Made by a program: the position numbers and the translations under genes
The notes under the pieces: generated by a model
What the model was told of the DNA's origin: nothing
The model's database searches: none
Seen by the model: the letters and a program-made list of their open reading frames with translations, nothing else
Assembly (NCBI GenBank): GCA_037954665.1
Contig: JBBMOL010000073.1
Span: 434,001 to 498,000, forward strand
Reading direction: 5' to 3'
From: Laguncularia racemosa
Taxonomy: Eukaryota > Streptophyta > Magnoliopsida > Myrtales > Combretaceae
Length of the DNA: 64,000 nucleotides
Shown: positions 1 through 13,290 of the stretch, piece after piece
Position numbering within the stretch: the stretch's first letter is position 1
How the letters are laid out: every line of letters begins with the position of its first letter

Positions 1-1682
1 CATAAATAGTCTTAGAATATCAAATGTCTATAGAAAATACTAACCAATTCATGGTTTATAAAAGCCAAGATACCAATTAGGCTAATAAACAAATCAATCA
101 TAAAAGATAACCTAACCTATTAGAAGGAGGATGAAAATAAATTAGGAGCCAATGGAACTAAAGATAGAGATTTTAATAAGGCCTATAATAAGAAATTTTT
201 GCAATAATTAAAAGCATAATGATAGCTCATCATAGTTGAAAGAATGATAATAACTTTATTATAAAAATAGTAAAATACTTATCTACCATAGGTAAACATT
301 AGAAAATCCACAAGAAGACATCCATTAAAGATAAAATGGCTAAATTTGGAAAAAAGACTAAATTACTCCCCAAGGTAAGAATAAATAATAAAAAGTAAAA
401 ATAAGATGATAATTAGTAAATTGTAAATAAGGAAGGTAAATGTTAATAAGCAAAGATAAAAGGCATGATAAAGAGATATACTTCATGCATGAAAGGTATC
501 ATCATAAGGGAATTAAAGAATCTTGTTCACCACTAACTCTTAATATTCATAGCACAAAATGAAAAAAAATAATAATAATGGGAAAAAATGCAAAAATCTG
601 ACAAAATGCCCAATAAAAGTAACATAAAATACCAGAAAAATTAAAAACTAACTTTATAAGTGACAAACAACTTTTGATATGCCATAAAAATATCCAACAA
701 AGTTAGCAAACCTAGGAAAGAGGGTTGCAAATTTCACATTAAAACAAAAAATAACAATAATGTAGAAAATATCTAGATTTTCTTGCAAATTTTATAACAA
801 ATTAACAAAGTGTCCACAAATCACCAAAATTTAACCCAATACTTTTCAATAGGTTAGATACACATAATAATTTCCCTAAATTTTTAACCTACTATAAGAT
901 CAAAAAATAAATTTCTATAGGTGGTTAAAACATTATAAATACTACTATCCCTTCAAATCCTGTGCCATTCTAAATTGTTGGATCCCAAAAATAATAATAG
1001 GTGAAGTTTGGATCTAATCCTCCCTCTTATGGTAGGCCGACACTCCCTTATTGGTCACTGATGTGGTTTGTGTAGTGGTTTGAGTTATATGTGGTGGGCA
1101 ACTTGGGGTTTTCTTATATTATTATTCTCTTGGTTTTTCATCTTGCCATTTGAGTTGTAAGTCTTTTATTTCCCTACTATTCTATGTCATTTTTTTTAAT
1201 TTAATTTTCTATGTTTAGTATTTTTTATATAATTTTTACAACTTTTAGCTATATATTACCTAAAATACTAGTTTTAGGGGAAAATTAGAAAATCATAGTT
1301 ATAGTTTATGTTAAATGACCATATTTTTAAATGTGATATTATATCCTATTTGTGATCATGTGGTGCTTATGTTACTATTTGATTAAGTGTTTTCAATTTA
1401 TTTTGAATTCCAAGGCTTATCTTTTAAGTAATTAGCAAATTTTTAATTAATTAATTAATTTCTAAAATAGCTTATTTTCATTTTTCATTGTTCATGACCC
1501 ATCATGATTGTATTATGGTGAAACCATATATCAAATACTTATTTTTAGCTCTCTGTTATCGTCTTTTATTTTAACCTAATTGAAGTTGCCACAATGGATA
1601 CATGACTATAACCTTACAGATACATGACTAAAGAGTCACTTTATTTCCTCTTTTATCTTTGGCCATAGTTCCATATTGAAAA
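1..1682. other. AT-rich stretch without recognisable gene
   Basis: No open frame of useful length, RNA gene or recognisable transposon protein is visible on either strand. The sequence is strongly AT-rich with short homopolymers and an attaa microrepeat near 1440-1455. It looks like old degraded intergenic DNA. Confidence 0.5.
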
Positions 1683-1828
1683 GAATGACTTTTTATAAAA
1701 TTACTATATTTACGTATACAACAAACTTGTTAAAATCTTATATGAGTAGAACATTGAATGACTTTTTATAAAATTGCTATATTTACGTATACAACAAACT
1801 TGTTAAAATCTTATATGAGTAGAACACT
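1683..1828. repeat. 73 bp tandem duplication, two copies
   Basis: Two adjacent copies with a period of 73 bp begin at 1683 and 1756, both starting gaatgactttttataaaatt. They differ at only a few bases over most of their length, so the duplication is fairly recent. No coding potential is seen. Confidence 0.8.
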
Positions 1829-2570
1829 ATTTAACTTTAAATTACTTTTATTTTCATTACCTAAAAGGAATTTAACAAGATATGATCTTATATTTTAAAG
1901 TATTAATCAATTTCAAGATACTCAATATTATTATAACTACTATATTAAGATGTTTACATCATCTTTTATTAAATCTTTCATATAACTTCTGCGTCATACC
2001 GTAAACTAATATTTTTCTAAAAATGTAATAAACTTTACTTTAAATAAAGTGAAAAATAATTGCCATTGTAGAGTTTATAGTAGAACCTTATACAGAATTG
2101 ACTATAGATTTTATAAGTTCTCCCAGTTTCTTTAACACTAGCTTGATCATATCTTTTAAGATGTTTGTGATTATAAAGGGGATCACCAAGCACTTCATAA
2201 TCAAGTAAGTGGCTTGTTTCACAATAATTTTTATTGTGTTTACAAGGAGTTGTAAGTCATTATACAGTTTGTGAACGCAATTGAGTAATTTGTGCACATG
2301 TAGAGTACGTGATTACCCCGATTGTGGTAGTTGAGTTTAGTTGTTTTAGTGTGCCTTTTTGTGATTTGCAATGATTTACATTCTTATTATGGGATGATAA
2401 ATTGTTTAATTGCTTACTAAATTGAATTAATGTTGCATTTGACGTTAACAATTGGTTCATGTATTACATCTTCTGCATTAATTACAACGGTTACGCCTAC
2501 CAAACACAACCCATTAGGTGTGAATCGAGTGTTTCCTTCTTCTAACCTTACTAAACTAAGTGATAAGAAA

Positions 2571-3010
2571 AGAGGTTACAATACGGGTTAGAAGATATCA
2601 AGGTGATAATCTGAAGTTGATGTAGAGGGGACATTGAGTCCATTGCATAACCTTCGATTTGGTGGGAAGTATTTGATATTATGGCAAAACTCCTTGAAAC
2701 CTAGGCTAAAGTTGGGTTATTTTCTTTAGTCTTGTGACAAACTAGTCAACATCATACGGATAGCACTTTTGACTATTAAATTCACTATAAAGAGGTTACA
2801 ATACGGGTTAGAAGCTATCAAGGTGATAATCTGAAGTTGATGTAGAGGGGACATCGAGTCCATTGCATAACCTTCGATTTGGTGGGAAGTATTTGATATT
2901 ATGGCAAAACTCCTTGAAACCTAAGCTAAAGTGGGGTTATTTTCTTCAGTCTCGTGACAAACTAGTCAACATCATACGGATAGCACTTTTGACTATTACA
3001 TTCACTATAA
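2571..3010. repeat. 220 bp tandem duplication, two copies
   Basis: Two head-to-tail copies (2571-2790 and 2791-3010) both start agaggttacaatacgggtta and end ttcactataa. They differ at only a handful of positions. Short open frames inside them differ between the copies by stop codons, so I do not call a gene. The remaining sequence from 1829 to 2570 and from 3011 to 3543 shows no recognisable feature. Confidence 0.85.
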
Positions 3011-3543
3011 AAGAACTTAATTGCTCTATATGCTTATGTATAATGTCTATCCTTTACCACTTCCTAAGTTATGGTTTTGCTTATACCTATGGACTTTTGT
3101 AGGTACCCAAGACCCTAGTAAGTCATACCATGATTCATACAAGATGATAGGAATGGGTTTAGGTAAGGCAAATTAAAATAAAGATCAAATATAATCCTAA
3201 GTGGGGCAATAAACCAAGGTTGTGCCCTAACTCCCTTTGTGCAAATTTAATGGATGGGAGATTACTCCTTAAGTAGCATGTATGAAGCCTTATGTTTACT
3301 AATTAATCGTGATATAACAATTAGTTTAAAGGGGAGGGTGGAGATAACTTACAATTTTGCATCATGGTAGATTTAGAGAGTAATAGAATGATAGTGGAAA
3401 TAAGATAGGCATGTTTTGAAACTTAGAGAAACAAAGTCCCATAAGATTTGTTTAAAAAACGAGTGGGAGGTCGAGAGAGAGGTAATTTCCTCAAATCATG
3501 TAACATGAATAGTGGGGGAGGGGGGAAATATTGTTAGCTTTAG

Positions 3544-4466
3544 TTAAAGCTGTAAACGAGCAAGTCAAGCTAAGCTTTTAAAGTTTTATACTTAGCTTGT
3601 TAGAAAAAAACTATCAAGCTCAAGCTAAATTGAGCTTTTACTAAGTATTAAAATTATAGGTTTGAGCTTTTAAGGAATTCAAAGCTAGAGCTCGACTCAT
3701 TTAGATTAATGAGACTGAACTTGTTTATTTGAACAATTTTGAGCTTAAGCACATTTAGATAAGCAAATCTAAATGAGCTTAGAACTAAGCTTGAGCTCGT
3801 TTAGATAAATAGTAAAAGATAAGCCTAAACTCGAGCTTGTGTTGGAACTAGAACTCGAATTAAAGCTTAAAATTAATTCAAAATTTGAAAATTTACCTTT
3901 TTATCTTTCTTTTTCGTTGAAATCAATTCAAGATTTTATGATTTCAAGCACAGATCCATTGGATTTTACATTTATATAAAATCATGCAATACCTAAGTAT
4001 AATATGCTTAAGTGTCTACTATTCCTTAATATAGAAGCAACAAGAAAGTATGAGGTTTAACACATGAGTTGATAATCACTCTAGCATCAGCTTTAAAGTA
4101 TAAGTAGACACCACCCTTTCTACATCATGGCTTGTCAGTGATTTTTAAATTTTATCAACTTTTTCTTTAGCCTTTAGTGTTTGTTTTTTCCCATTCTTAT
4201 ATATTATATTCCTATTCTTATTTTTGTTAATAATTTTTTTAATTATACCAGTTTTATTCTTATATTCCTATGTTATTTTTTTAATATATTATGATTTTTA
4301 ATATAAAAGTAGGATTGTGGGTTGGCTTGTTGATAATATAAATAAGCTTGGTTGTGAGCCTAAATATAAGCTCAAGTTCAAATGAGCTTTATTTTAAATT
4401 CAAAATCAACTCGTTTATGAATTAAGCCTAACTAGCTCGTGAATAAATTGACTCATTTACAACCCT
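3544..4466. mobile_element. hAT-like non-autonomous element with imperfect TIRs
   Basis: The left end reads taaagctgtaaacgag. The reverse complement of the right end reads tagggttgtaaatgag, giving imperfect terminal inverted repeats of a type common in plant hAT elements. The interior is rich in repeated gagctt/aagctc words (for example 3580-3850 and 4330-4440). There is no transposase frame. The flanks (gctttagt and gttacaat) match at only about half of 8 positions, so a target duplication is not proven. It could be another class of DNA transposon. Confidence 0.42.
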
Positions 4467-4610
4467 AGTTACAATAGAATGAACATCAATATTGAATATG
4501 AGCAAAAATATCTTAGGGAACAAAATTGCTTGAAAGTCATTTGAATATCTTTGGAATAAAAAAGATGGTAATATTATAATGTAAATACATCTAAAATAAG
4601 TCCTAAATGA

Positions 4611-5213
4611 CTTGAGCATGTTTGCTAAATTGGAAATAGCATGAAATTGCTCATAAAAAGGAGATTTACAGTTGCCTCATTAAAATGTTTAAACTATGAT
4701 CGGATATATGCTTGATACATTATAAAAAATCAATGAAAATCTTAGGAATTGAAGCAATACTTTGTGCTATGTCAAAGTCAATGATAAAACTGCATATATA
4801 AGATAATGTATGACGAGTGTCATTTTAAAGAATAAGAAAATCTAAGACTCTATAGCTTACCAATCACACAAAAAACAAATTGATTCAGTGATTTCGATTC
4901 CATGCTTTGTATGTTAAATCTTTTAAGTTTTTATTAAGAATAATTATATGGGATTTTATGGAGTGCTCTTTGAAATGTTGTATCTCTTTTCTTCTTAAAA
5001 TGTTATTCATAAACTATATAAGTTACAACACATTAGCTTGGTCTAGTTTACTACTTTATGCTTCTAAAGATAAAGGGAAAAATTATTGCATGCAATGCTC
5101 CTTCCACTATTCCAAATTAGCGAAGAAAATAAGAGAGTATTCTAAATCATTTAGAATAATGTTGACAACATAATCAAGAATGTTGAATTAATAAAAACAT
5201 GGAATATGAGTAA
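4611..5213. repeat. Copy A (left part) of a local ~700 bp duplication
   Basis: This stretch is collinear with 25369-26030, for example in the shared tttaagtttttattaagaat. Copy A is interrupted at 5213 and resumes at 25275 (catatgaaattatcatgtg). The Tat-type Gypsy element therefore inserted into this copy after the duplication. Confidence 0.7.
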
Positions 5214-5652
5214 TGTTGATTGGTGATTAGAGAGAAGTGTAAAGACTTGCAAAACACAATAAAGAAATGAGTTAAGGGGTGTCGAGGTTATCTAGCGTAA
5301 CTACTCTTAACACTAGTTAGAGTTCGAATGTGTATGGAGAAAAGAATCTTAAAGGAGAGCCAAAGGGTTTAAGGTTCAAATCCCTTTACTTGTAGATAGT
5401 CTTAGGTATTTATAGAAGGTGTTATTGGATGGTTAGAAGTGGAGAAAATGGGGAATCCCTCCTAGAGCACATCTAAAGTATCTGAGTAATGGAGAAGTGG
5501 GCAATAGTGAGCCTTATCTAGAGTTGACTAAGTTAAAAGGTCAAATAGGAAGAAAGTTCAAGTTACCATTTGAGCTTATGGCTACAACCATTATATTAGG
5601 CTGAGCTAAGCTTGGGCTCAGTTTAAGCTTAGGATGAAATGACCTATCAATA
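5214..5652 (-). repeat. 3' LTR of the Tat-type element
   Basis: It begins tgttgattggtgatt on the plus strand and ends ctatcaata. It aligns with 24994-25269 in two blocks; the right copy lacks about 160 bp from the middle. The LTRs are clearly diverged, so the insertion is old. Confidence 0.8.
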
Positions 5653-5677
5653 GTTATCCCCTACCTCCCCTCTTTGG
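5653..5677 (-). promoter_or_regulatory. Polypurine tract of the Tat-type element
   Basis: Read on the minus strand, a purine-rich run (aaagaggggaggtagggg) ends directly before the 3' LTR, as expected for the plus-strand DNA priming site. This fixes the element's orientation as minus. Confidence 0.65.
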
Positions 5678-6498
5678 TGACTGGCTAGCAAAAAGAGTAT
5701 AACCTTAATAAGTCATCAAGATATGCACCTAAGTGTGCATGGGATGACTTGTAGGGCTTCGTTTAAGGACTTAGAAAAATGTCAAAGTAAGTAGAGGAGT
5801 CTAAGCTATTTCCCCATGCTATTGATGATTTTAATCCATGAGGGTGGTTAGTACAACTAAGCCATAGTGAGAGTTGTTGTACCTCAAGACTAAGGAGGTG
5901 CGACCTCTTTGACATGAGCTATTGCCCTCCGAATTGAGCTAAGGGGATATGACCTCTTTAGTACAAATGGACTATTGATGAAGCCTTTTAGGTGGATGAC
6001 AATTGGTTTCTCGATGAAGTTTTAATTTTATTTATTTGAACACTTGTAAATTTGAGTGCAATAAATGTAGCTAGACATGTGTCACATTCTAAGCAAATTA
6101 CTTTTGATATGACGGTTATGTATGAACGCATTAGTATCATCCATTTTGATGTTAGGTCACATGTCGAGATTTAATCACTTGGTGTTGCTTCAACTAATTG
6201 CCGCTTTGATTTCTACTTATCTCAATATCTATGTTCATCTATAAATACACGATGTAGAGAGAAAGAAAAACCTTTATGCTCTTACTAAAAATTTCTTTTG
6301 CATTCTCTCACAATTTGTGTTGTAGCTTTCAATCCTCCTTTTATTTCTTTCTAATTCCATTGTTCACCAAAGGTATGTTGAAGATTGCTTCAAGCTTTTC
6401 TCACACCCTCACTTATTAAGGTGTAATGGTGTTAGTACCAAAACCCGAGTCGGTTACTCTACCTCCCCCTTAGGGCCCCTAAAGAAGCGACAACAATA

Positions 6499-7932
6499 AT
6501 GGTGGGAGAAGATGCTGAATCCATTAGCACAATGGCAGTGGCTGAGGTTAACATAATGCTAGCTATTGAAGAACTACCGATGGATGCCTATATGAACGAT
6601 GGTGAGGATAGAAAACTTTTGGTACCATCATATGATAGTGTCGTAGTTGGTGGTGATGAATTAAATGATGTGGCAAGTAAACTATCGGATGCTGATGTGG
6701 AGAGCATCTTTTTATATTGCAAGTTGATGCCTTAAGGCTAGCAAATTATGAAGTCGGATCAGCTTAACTGAGTTGCTTGGAAAAAAACTAGGAGTTCTTT
6801 ATCTACTACAAGCATTTCGAGTTTGGAGTTCAGCTGCTACTTACATGGTTCTAGGAAGCATTTTTTTAATTATCATAGAGTTAACCCATGCCAACTTGTC
6901 ATGAACTCCTTTTAGATTTTGGTAGCCTTTGAGATTTTACATTTAGACCACCAAATAAGGTCGACCTTTAAGTTGTTCCAAAACTTCTACACCATTAAGA
7001 GAAATGGGTTAATGATAGGCTAATATTACCTAGCATGCCAGTTTAAGCGAAAGTTATTTAAAGGGCTCGCTACGCTATTCACAGGTGAAAAGGTAAGTAT
7101 GTGAAGGCTAGGTCAGATGACAAACTAGACTTTTAGATGAGCTAGGTGTAGTTGATTAGAACTAAACTAATATAACTGCTCAACAATGATAGGTCAAGAT
7201 GTGGACAATGTCAAAGCCTTGCATCGAAAAAAGGTAGCCACTTTAAACGATCTCATGAAGCAGACCCAAGCCCAAGTTGATGAGCTTAATCCCTAGACAA
7301 AAGTTGCTATGAGCAAGAATACCACACTCTAAGATAAGTTATAGAAGACTTGAGAGGAAAAGGATGAGCTCTCAAAGAAAGCAACCAATCTTTCACGACA
7401 ATTGTCTAAAGCCAAAGGGGAGCTCACTATTTTGGGGTTGTTAGCAAGTTCTTTTAGGAATAGGAAGAAGGACAACAATGGGAAGATTGCCGATCTCAAA
7501 GACAACCTAAGATGTCATCAGGCTTAGGTCAAAGTGTATGAACATGAGCACGATACTCTAAAGGAAAATGTTCACAATGAGATAATGAACAGTGAGGAAT
7601 TAATGAAGCTATGGGGAGAGGTTTACAATGACAACTTCAAAGTAGCTAAGGAAGCCATTCTCAAGCACTACTCTAACTTTAACGTTAAAGGACTAAAAGA
7701 TGAGGACGACCCTCTGGAAGAGTTTTAAGCCCTTATTAAAGCCGTGGATGACACCATTGAAGTGGACATCAGTCCAAAGGACACTCCTTCTGATGAGTTT
7801 CCTCCACCTCTAAGCTCTAACTATTCGAAAGATCCTACCCTTCTAACTGAAGATGCTTTTTCTGATCTCCTCAAAGTAGATGAGGCCGAGCAAAGAGCTG
7901 AGGCTTTTTCAAACCTTCCTCCTTCAGAATAG
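6499..7932 (+). pseudogene. Antisense ORF of Tat-type element (Transposase_28-like), decayed
   Basis: Open segments at 6499-6735, 7534-7728 and 7744-7932 and the interrupted frame between them form one decayed protein on the plus strand, opposite to the element's gag. Around 6700-7090 the broken reading YKHFEFGVQLLL... CHELL... PPNKVDL resembles the plant 'putative gypsy type transposon' domain (Transposase_28). Downstream is a Lys/Glu-rich, coiled-coil-like stretch (about 7230-7730) and an acidic tail ending NLPPSE. Several stops interrupt it. The position, antisense and just inside the 3' LTR, matches the extra ORF known in Tat/Retand elements. The family assignment is from memory of the domain pattern. 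Confidence 0.6.
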
Positions 7933-7996
7933 CACACTTAGCATCTTCGTGTACTCAAATAGCTTTCAATTTCTTGTAATCTTTCAAGTTGGTATG

Positions 7997-9312
7997 TGAT
8001 GTGCGCTTACTAATCGTATCAAATTCTAAATTCATAAACCTAATTAAATCTACGATCTAAGCTAAGTAAGTGTACCTATCTAATGTAACATAGATTTTAG
8101 GGTGTTATCCACAAGGATCTTGAAAACAAGTACTAATATTATCGTTTTTCTACTATTTAGCCTAAATTTTGAAGTGATATTTATAATTCAAATACTAACA
8201 ACTAATCTAGCAACCCTAAAATCAATTATGTAAGCTTTCAAAAGATAAATTCAATCACAAGACATACCCTTTACCTCGATCCACCCTAAACCTTAAAATT
8301 CTTATAATAATGGATTGATTAATGAATTGTTCATGCTTTGCATTGCATGATCTTATCAATTAAATCAATTACTCCCTCGAGTCAATTAATTGCTAACCAT
8401 ACATGAGATAGTAGAGACCTCTTCCTCACTAACACCACATAAGATTACATAAAGTTCAAGATCCTTAGGACAAGAATTAAATTCTTATAGTAGAAAATTG
8501 GAATTTCCCTACCTCTAGGTGAAACACGCAATTTCTCTATTCATGAAAATTTATTCTATTAGATGAAACCTTTTTCTATCTAATAAGAATCAAACATACA
8601 ATTAATTCGTGTACTAATCAATCATAAGGCAATGAATTCACATGAATAGATACAAAGACATAAATTTCATTAATCAAATAGCAATTCAATTCATATGATT
8701 TAAGGTTTCACAAAGTATAGAGTATGACAAATTTACTCTTTCAAGGAGTTTACAATAAGTATAAAAGATTTAAAGAAGATAAAAGAATTCATGATATAGA
8801 GATTAAACCCTTATAATTGATGTCTTGTGATCTCCAATGATGTGTATGAAACTTCTCCCTTGAAGCTCTTCATATTTTCTCCCTTAGGGTATAGAACTCT
8901 GACACTAAAATTATTGGATAACCTTAATACAAAATAACATCACTATTTATAATGCTTTAATATTCCCAGGTTAGCACGGCCTGCTACATGGCCATGCTCA
9001 AGGCGAGGCTAAAAAACAGAGTCTGACTGCTTTTGCTTTTGATGCTTGTTGTGGTTAACCCTACCATTCAACATAGCCATGTTGAGCACAGGGGCTAAAA
9101 AAGAAAATTTTATTCCTTTTCAAAATTGCTTCAAACTTGTTTAATTTATATTGATTTCCCTTTAATCATCATCAAATATTCTAAATGAGCTCTTAAAACC
9201 CCAAAATAAAAATTTCATAAAATAAGTATCATTTTCTTCAACAATTCATAAGAAATACATAGCAAATGTTTCCAAATAAGCATAAATAATAAGGGTCTTT
9301 TGACACTTATCA
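7997..9312 (-). repeat. 3' LTR of the Athila element (full length)
   Basis: 1316 bp, starting tgatgtgcgcttac and ending gacacttatca. On the minus strand a purine tract (aaatgtggggaagtt, plus positions about 9313-9327) precedes the LTR start TGATAAGTGTC. It contains a cacggcctgc...catggccatg segment around 8975-9090. Confidence 0.85.
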
Positions 9313-10898
9313 AACTTCCCCACATTTAATCGTTTGCTTATCCTCAAGCAAACAAAACAAGAAGAAAAGATCTATCATCAATTATACTCATAAAAAAAGA
9401 ATATCAAATCAAGCTTAGAATTCTTCAATTCAATCAATCCAATAATAACTCATTAGTGCCTATTGTTCAAACCTACCATATTTGTACTTGTACTTAGCAT
9501 ACTACAGTTAAATTTTTAAGACTAATCTAAATAAGTCAAACTATTAATCTCATCATTTGATAACTACTTCCAAAGTCATAAAGGAAAGACAAATTCTAAC
9601 AAAGCAAAAGCGGCATGGTCACATCTTACCACTTACTAGTAGGCATATAAATCATTCAAACGCCTCTTTAAGCACAACATCCTAAAGTGAAAGTATACGG
9701 CATCCATCATTCCCCCGGATTTTTCTACTTTTCAAATATCTTCATTTCAAAAAAAGAAGGGGAGGTTTTTGCCTTCATCTTCTCTTTTCCTCTAGACAAG
9801 TTTTGGCCCACTTCTTTTCGGCTTAGTGCTTTTTTTTTTTAGAAATTAGTTGAGAAGAATCACCAAGTGCTAGATTTTATATGCCCCTCTCACAAAAGAT
9901 TAGAAAAGTTCTTAAAGTGGTTAAAAAGCAAATATACCACTAACAAGCTTGAAAACACAACCATTTAAATTTATACTAAGGACTTTGACCTCTTTCACAA
10001 CTCTAAATTCAATTATCAAATGATAAGTAAATTTTCCTCACTTAGATTTTATCTTAATGTCTTCACTAAGTATACAAAGTTCAAAATAGGTGAGTAAGGC
10101 ACACAAAATCACTATTTATCTTTTGAATGCTAGCCTTACCAAAATATGAGTATAATTTTAAGATTCTAAACTTCAAAATATATCAACTTTAAAAGCTCAT
10201 TTACAAACTCATAATTGGGGGAAATTTTAATTAGCAAGTGCATCATGTGCCTCATAAAGCTCAAATAAGACCTAAATAATTTCTTTCTCTCTAGAATAAC
10301 CCTTCCCCACACTTAAATGAGACATTGTCCTTAATGTTAACCCAATCAAGCACAAGTAAAGAAAAGAAAAGGACAAGAAAAAATATAAGAAAAGGAAACT
10401 AAAAACTTCCTTGGTTCAAGTAGTGATGGTAGCATGAAAATTCCTAAATTGGTACAAGAAAGGAGAAAATTGAATGTCAATGATCAAAAGCAGTAGCAGC
10501 ACATTTGTGACTCCATAGAAGTTCCAACCCATAAACAAATCAAAACAAAAACAGCAAAAAGAAGTGAGCAAGAAATTGGCCTATCCTAAGTCCAACAATT
10601 AAGTATACAGGTTCCAAGCAAAGATGAAAGTCTCCCATAAGTTAGGAGCTTCAAATTACAGACTAAAAGATTGAAGTAAATGACAAAAAATTCAAGTCAA
10701 CAATAATCAAGTACCCCAATCATCAGACACATCATCCTCCTCTTCTTCTTTAGCATTATCCTTTTCATCTTCTAAATCATTTATAATGACAAAATCATTG
10801 AGACCGTGCTTAGGAGAGGTCTCAGAATTATACTCAAAAGAAGATTCATATGTAGGGATATTTTGTAGTGGAGGATGACAACACCCAGCTAGAGACTA
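9313..10898 (-). other. Non-coding 3' region of Athila element
   Basis: AT-rich sequence between the ORF-1-like gene and the 3' LTR, with no conserved protein. A polypyrimidine/T-run patch lies at about 9770-9840. An acidic stretch on the minus strand near 10725-10800 may be the tail of the ORF-1-like protein. Confidence 0.55.
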
Positions 10899-11961
10899 TT
10901 AAAGCCCCCACATAGCTTTTCTGAACCTTTTATTTTTCTTCCTCTCAACATGAAACTCTTTTCTTAATCTAGAATACTCATGATCTCTCAAAGATGTAAA
11001 GGAAGAGCTAGAAGCACTAGTATTAGAATTTTTGAACCAGGAAGCGGAAGCAGGAGTAGGGCCACCCGATATTCTAATCAAGTTGTATCCATTAAAAGGA
11101 CCATCGGTAATCATCTCGACTTAAACACATGGAGTATACGTTGGTCTTTGCCTAAATAGATTCATTCCTTTAAGTAACTTAGTGATATAGCCTCCACAAT
11201 AAATTCCCTTAACACATAGATCCATCACTTGAAGCTTGAGAAAATAAGCCACTTCCAAACTAACATTAATGGGGTATTTTGTAGCCATACTATACTGATG
11301 TAAAAGTTCAAGCGACTTTACCACATTATGACTACTACTTCTACCACCAATGGTGTGAGCTAATAGGTGATTGACCACTTTTAAAGTGATCTTGGTCATG
11401 GAAGTAGCCTTGGATTTTAATGGGTAATACTTGATAGGATGATCAAAACATAATAACTTCCAAAAGTTATTAAGACTCTTTCCTTTGGGCTAGTCATTGG
11501 GCATAGATAAATGTTCAAGAGTTTCAATCTCTTCAACTAAATATAAACCCAAAAAGAAGCCAAACTTTGACAAATGAAATTTATAAACTTGTCCATAAAC
11601 TTGGAAGGTTAGAGTACTATCTACCTTGTGAGTTTGGGAATGCTCATCGATGTCCATGGTTGATAGGAATTCAATGGTAATATCTTGATATGCCAGTCCG
11701 CAAATCTCAAAAAATCGAGCCTAAGGGCCAATCGCTATATTTTTATGGACTGATTCCTCTAAACCAAAAATCTTTAAGAAGTTGCCGGTCCAAATAGTGA
11801 TTATTATAGATTCTCATTTTCTCTAGGCGTGCTCTTTTATCGCAACTCCATTTCTTAGATGAAATGTTACTAGCAACAAAAAAGACTCGCTCTATTCTAG
11901 AGAGTAGTGGAGATGAGGTCTTTCGAGTCCTTCGGTGGGATGCAGATGATTGAGAGGTCAT
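10899..11961 (-). pseudogene. ATHILA ORF-1-like protein, interrupted
   Basis: Three open segments on the minus strand (11961-11743, 11399-11121, 11114-10899) with decayed sequence between. The middle segment contains LLAHTIGGRSSSHNVVKSLE followed by a hydrophobic stretch and CGGYITKLLKG. This matches the pattern of the Athila ORF found between pol and the 3' LTR, in the position of env in retroviruses. The first segment starts with a Ser/Thr-rich basic leader. The function of this ORF in Athila elements is unresolved. Several stops break the frame. Identification rests on the motif pattern and the location. Confidence 0.68.
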
Positions 11962-13039
11962 GGTTTAATGGGGTGTTTCCCCTTTTTTACATAGGAACGC
12001 TTATATTTCATTATAAACAAAGACAATTTAACATACATGAGGAGAGAGAAAAAAATAATATAAGAACAACCTTAAAGTAATACATGCTCAAAATAAGATG
12101 GAAATGATGCTCATTTGCAACCATAATAGAAGAGAGAGGAAGTGTAGGAGTAAGAAACAAATGTAAAATATCATCGAATCCAAAATGGGAAACAAATTAA
12201 TTTCTGTACGACCTAAGCAACATGGTCGTATAAAGGGGGTGAGGATGAGAGCAAAATGACAACAATTCAAATTTGTGCACAGGCGTAGGAAATAAGACAG
12301 GATGAAGACTGGGAATAAATATCTAACAACATTTTGAAGTATAATAAACTATTCCAAGGTGCCAAATTTCATTCATAACAAGAGAAATTCTAAAATCCCC
12401 AATTTTGATCCATTATGAACCTTAAATCAAGAATTAAACATAATCACCATGTATTTTGTAACCAAATGTGTACTACTGGACATAATAAGCATGAAATTGC
12501 ATGAAGAAAGCAAAAGCCCTAATTTTTAGAACTACCAAAATTTCTTCATAAACCTTGAGTAAGCATAGAATAGGTAAGATTAAGAGATTGTGGATCGTGA
12601 TTCAATAAGAATGCAAGGGTAAACATACAACTACATTCATAAGGAACGAATTCGTACAAAAACCAAGCATGCATTACTATAAATCCATCACGTATGAAAA
12701 ATCCATTAAAGTGCGAAAATAAAGAGTAACGAGTAGAAAATTAAATAGATAAGAATAGGAAACTTACTTGATTAAGATAATGAAGAGAACAAAAAAATGG
12801 GGAAATCTAAGAAAATGTGCTCATTGAAGTAAAGAGACAATGTGGGAGCAAGAGTAGGAGAGTGAGAGTGTTCATGATGTGCAAAAAGAGTGAGGGAAAG
12901 AGGGTTTGCATAGTGTAAATGTGAGGGGTGGATGGTTTGCACAATGGGTCTGCATGATGTAAATGTGAGAGAGGATGGTTTGCATAATGGGTTTGCATGG
13001 TCCATTTTTTTTAAAAAAAAAAAAAAAATTAGGCTAATA

Positions 13040-13290
13040 AAGGTTAACCTACCTTGCTACTTAGACTATGCTCAAGGCTGGGATGGGAATAAAGAAGCCG
13101 TTCAATAGCGCCAGCCCTGCTATAAGGTTGGGCAAGATAGACCATGGTGGAAATAGAAAGCTCACTAGAGTCAGCCCATCTTGGTACACGGTCGTGCAGG
13201 ATGGACCATGGTGGAAGTAAAAAGCTCACTAAAGTCAGCTTGTCCTACTACACGATCATGCTTGGGCCAGAGTGAAAATAGATCACAAAA
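13040..13290. repeat. ~70 bp imperfect tandem repeats with cacgg/ggtcgtgc words in Athila
   Basis: About three imperfect units share gaccatggtggaa, agctcact, agtcagcc and cacggtcgtgc/acgatcatgc blocks. They lie downstream of integrase inside the Athila element. A poly-A/T tract (13003-13028) precedes them. Similar cacgg...ccgtg dyads occur in this element's LTR. Confidence 0.7.

Noticed and set aside
3500..3545. A gtgggggaggggggaaatattg run resembling a polypurine tract and LTR start
   Set aside because: No matching LTR, primer site or pol sequence was found on either side; the hAT-like element begins right after it.
12772..13005. Two overlapping minus-strand open frames rich in His, Thr and Pro
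   Set aside because: They arise from a short tandem repeat (tgcatgatgtaaatgtgag type) in the Athila tail, with several frames open at once.
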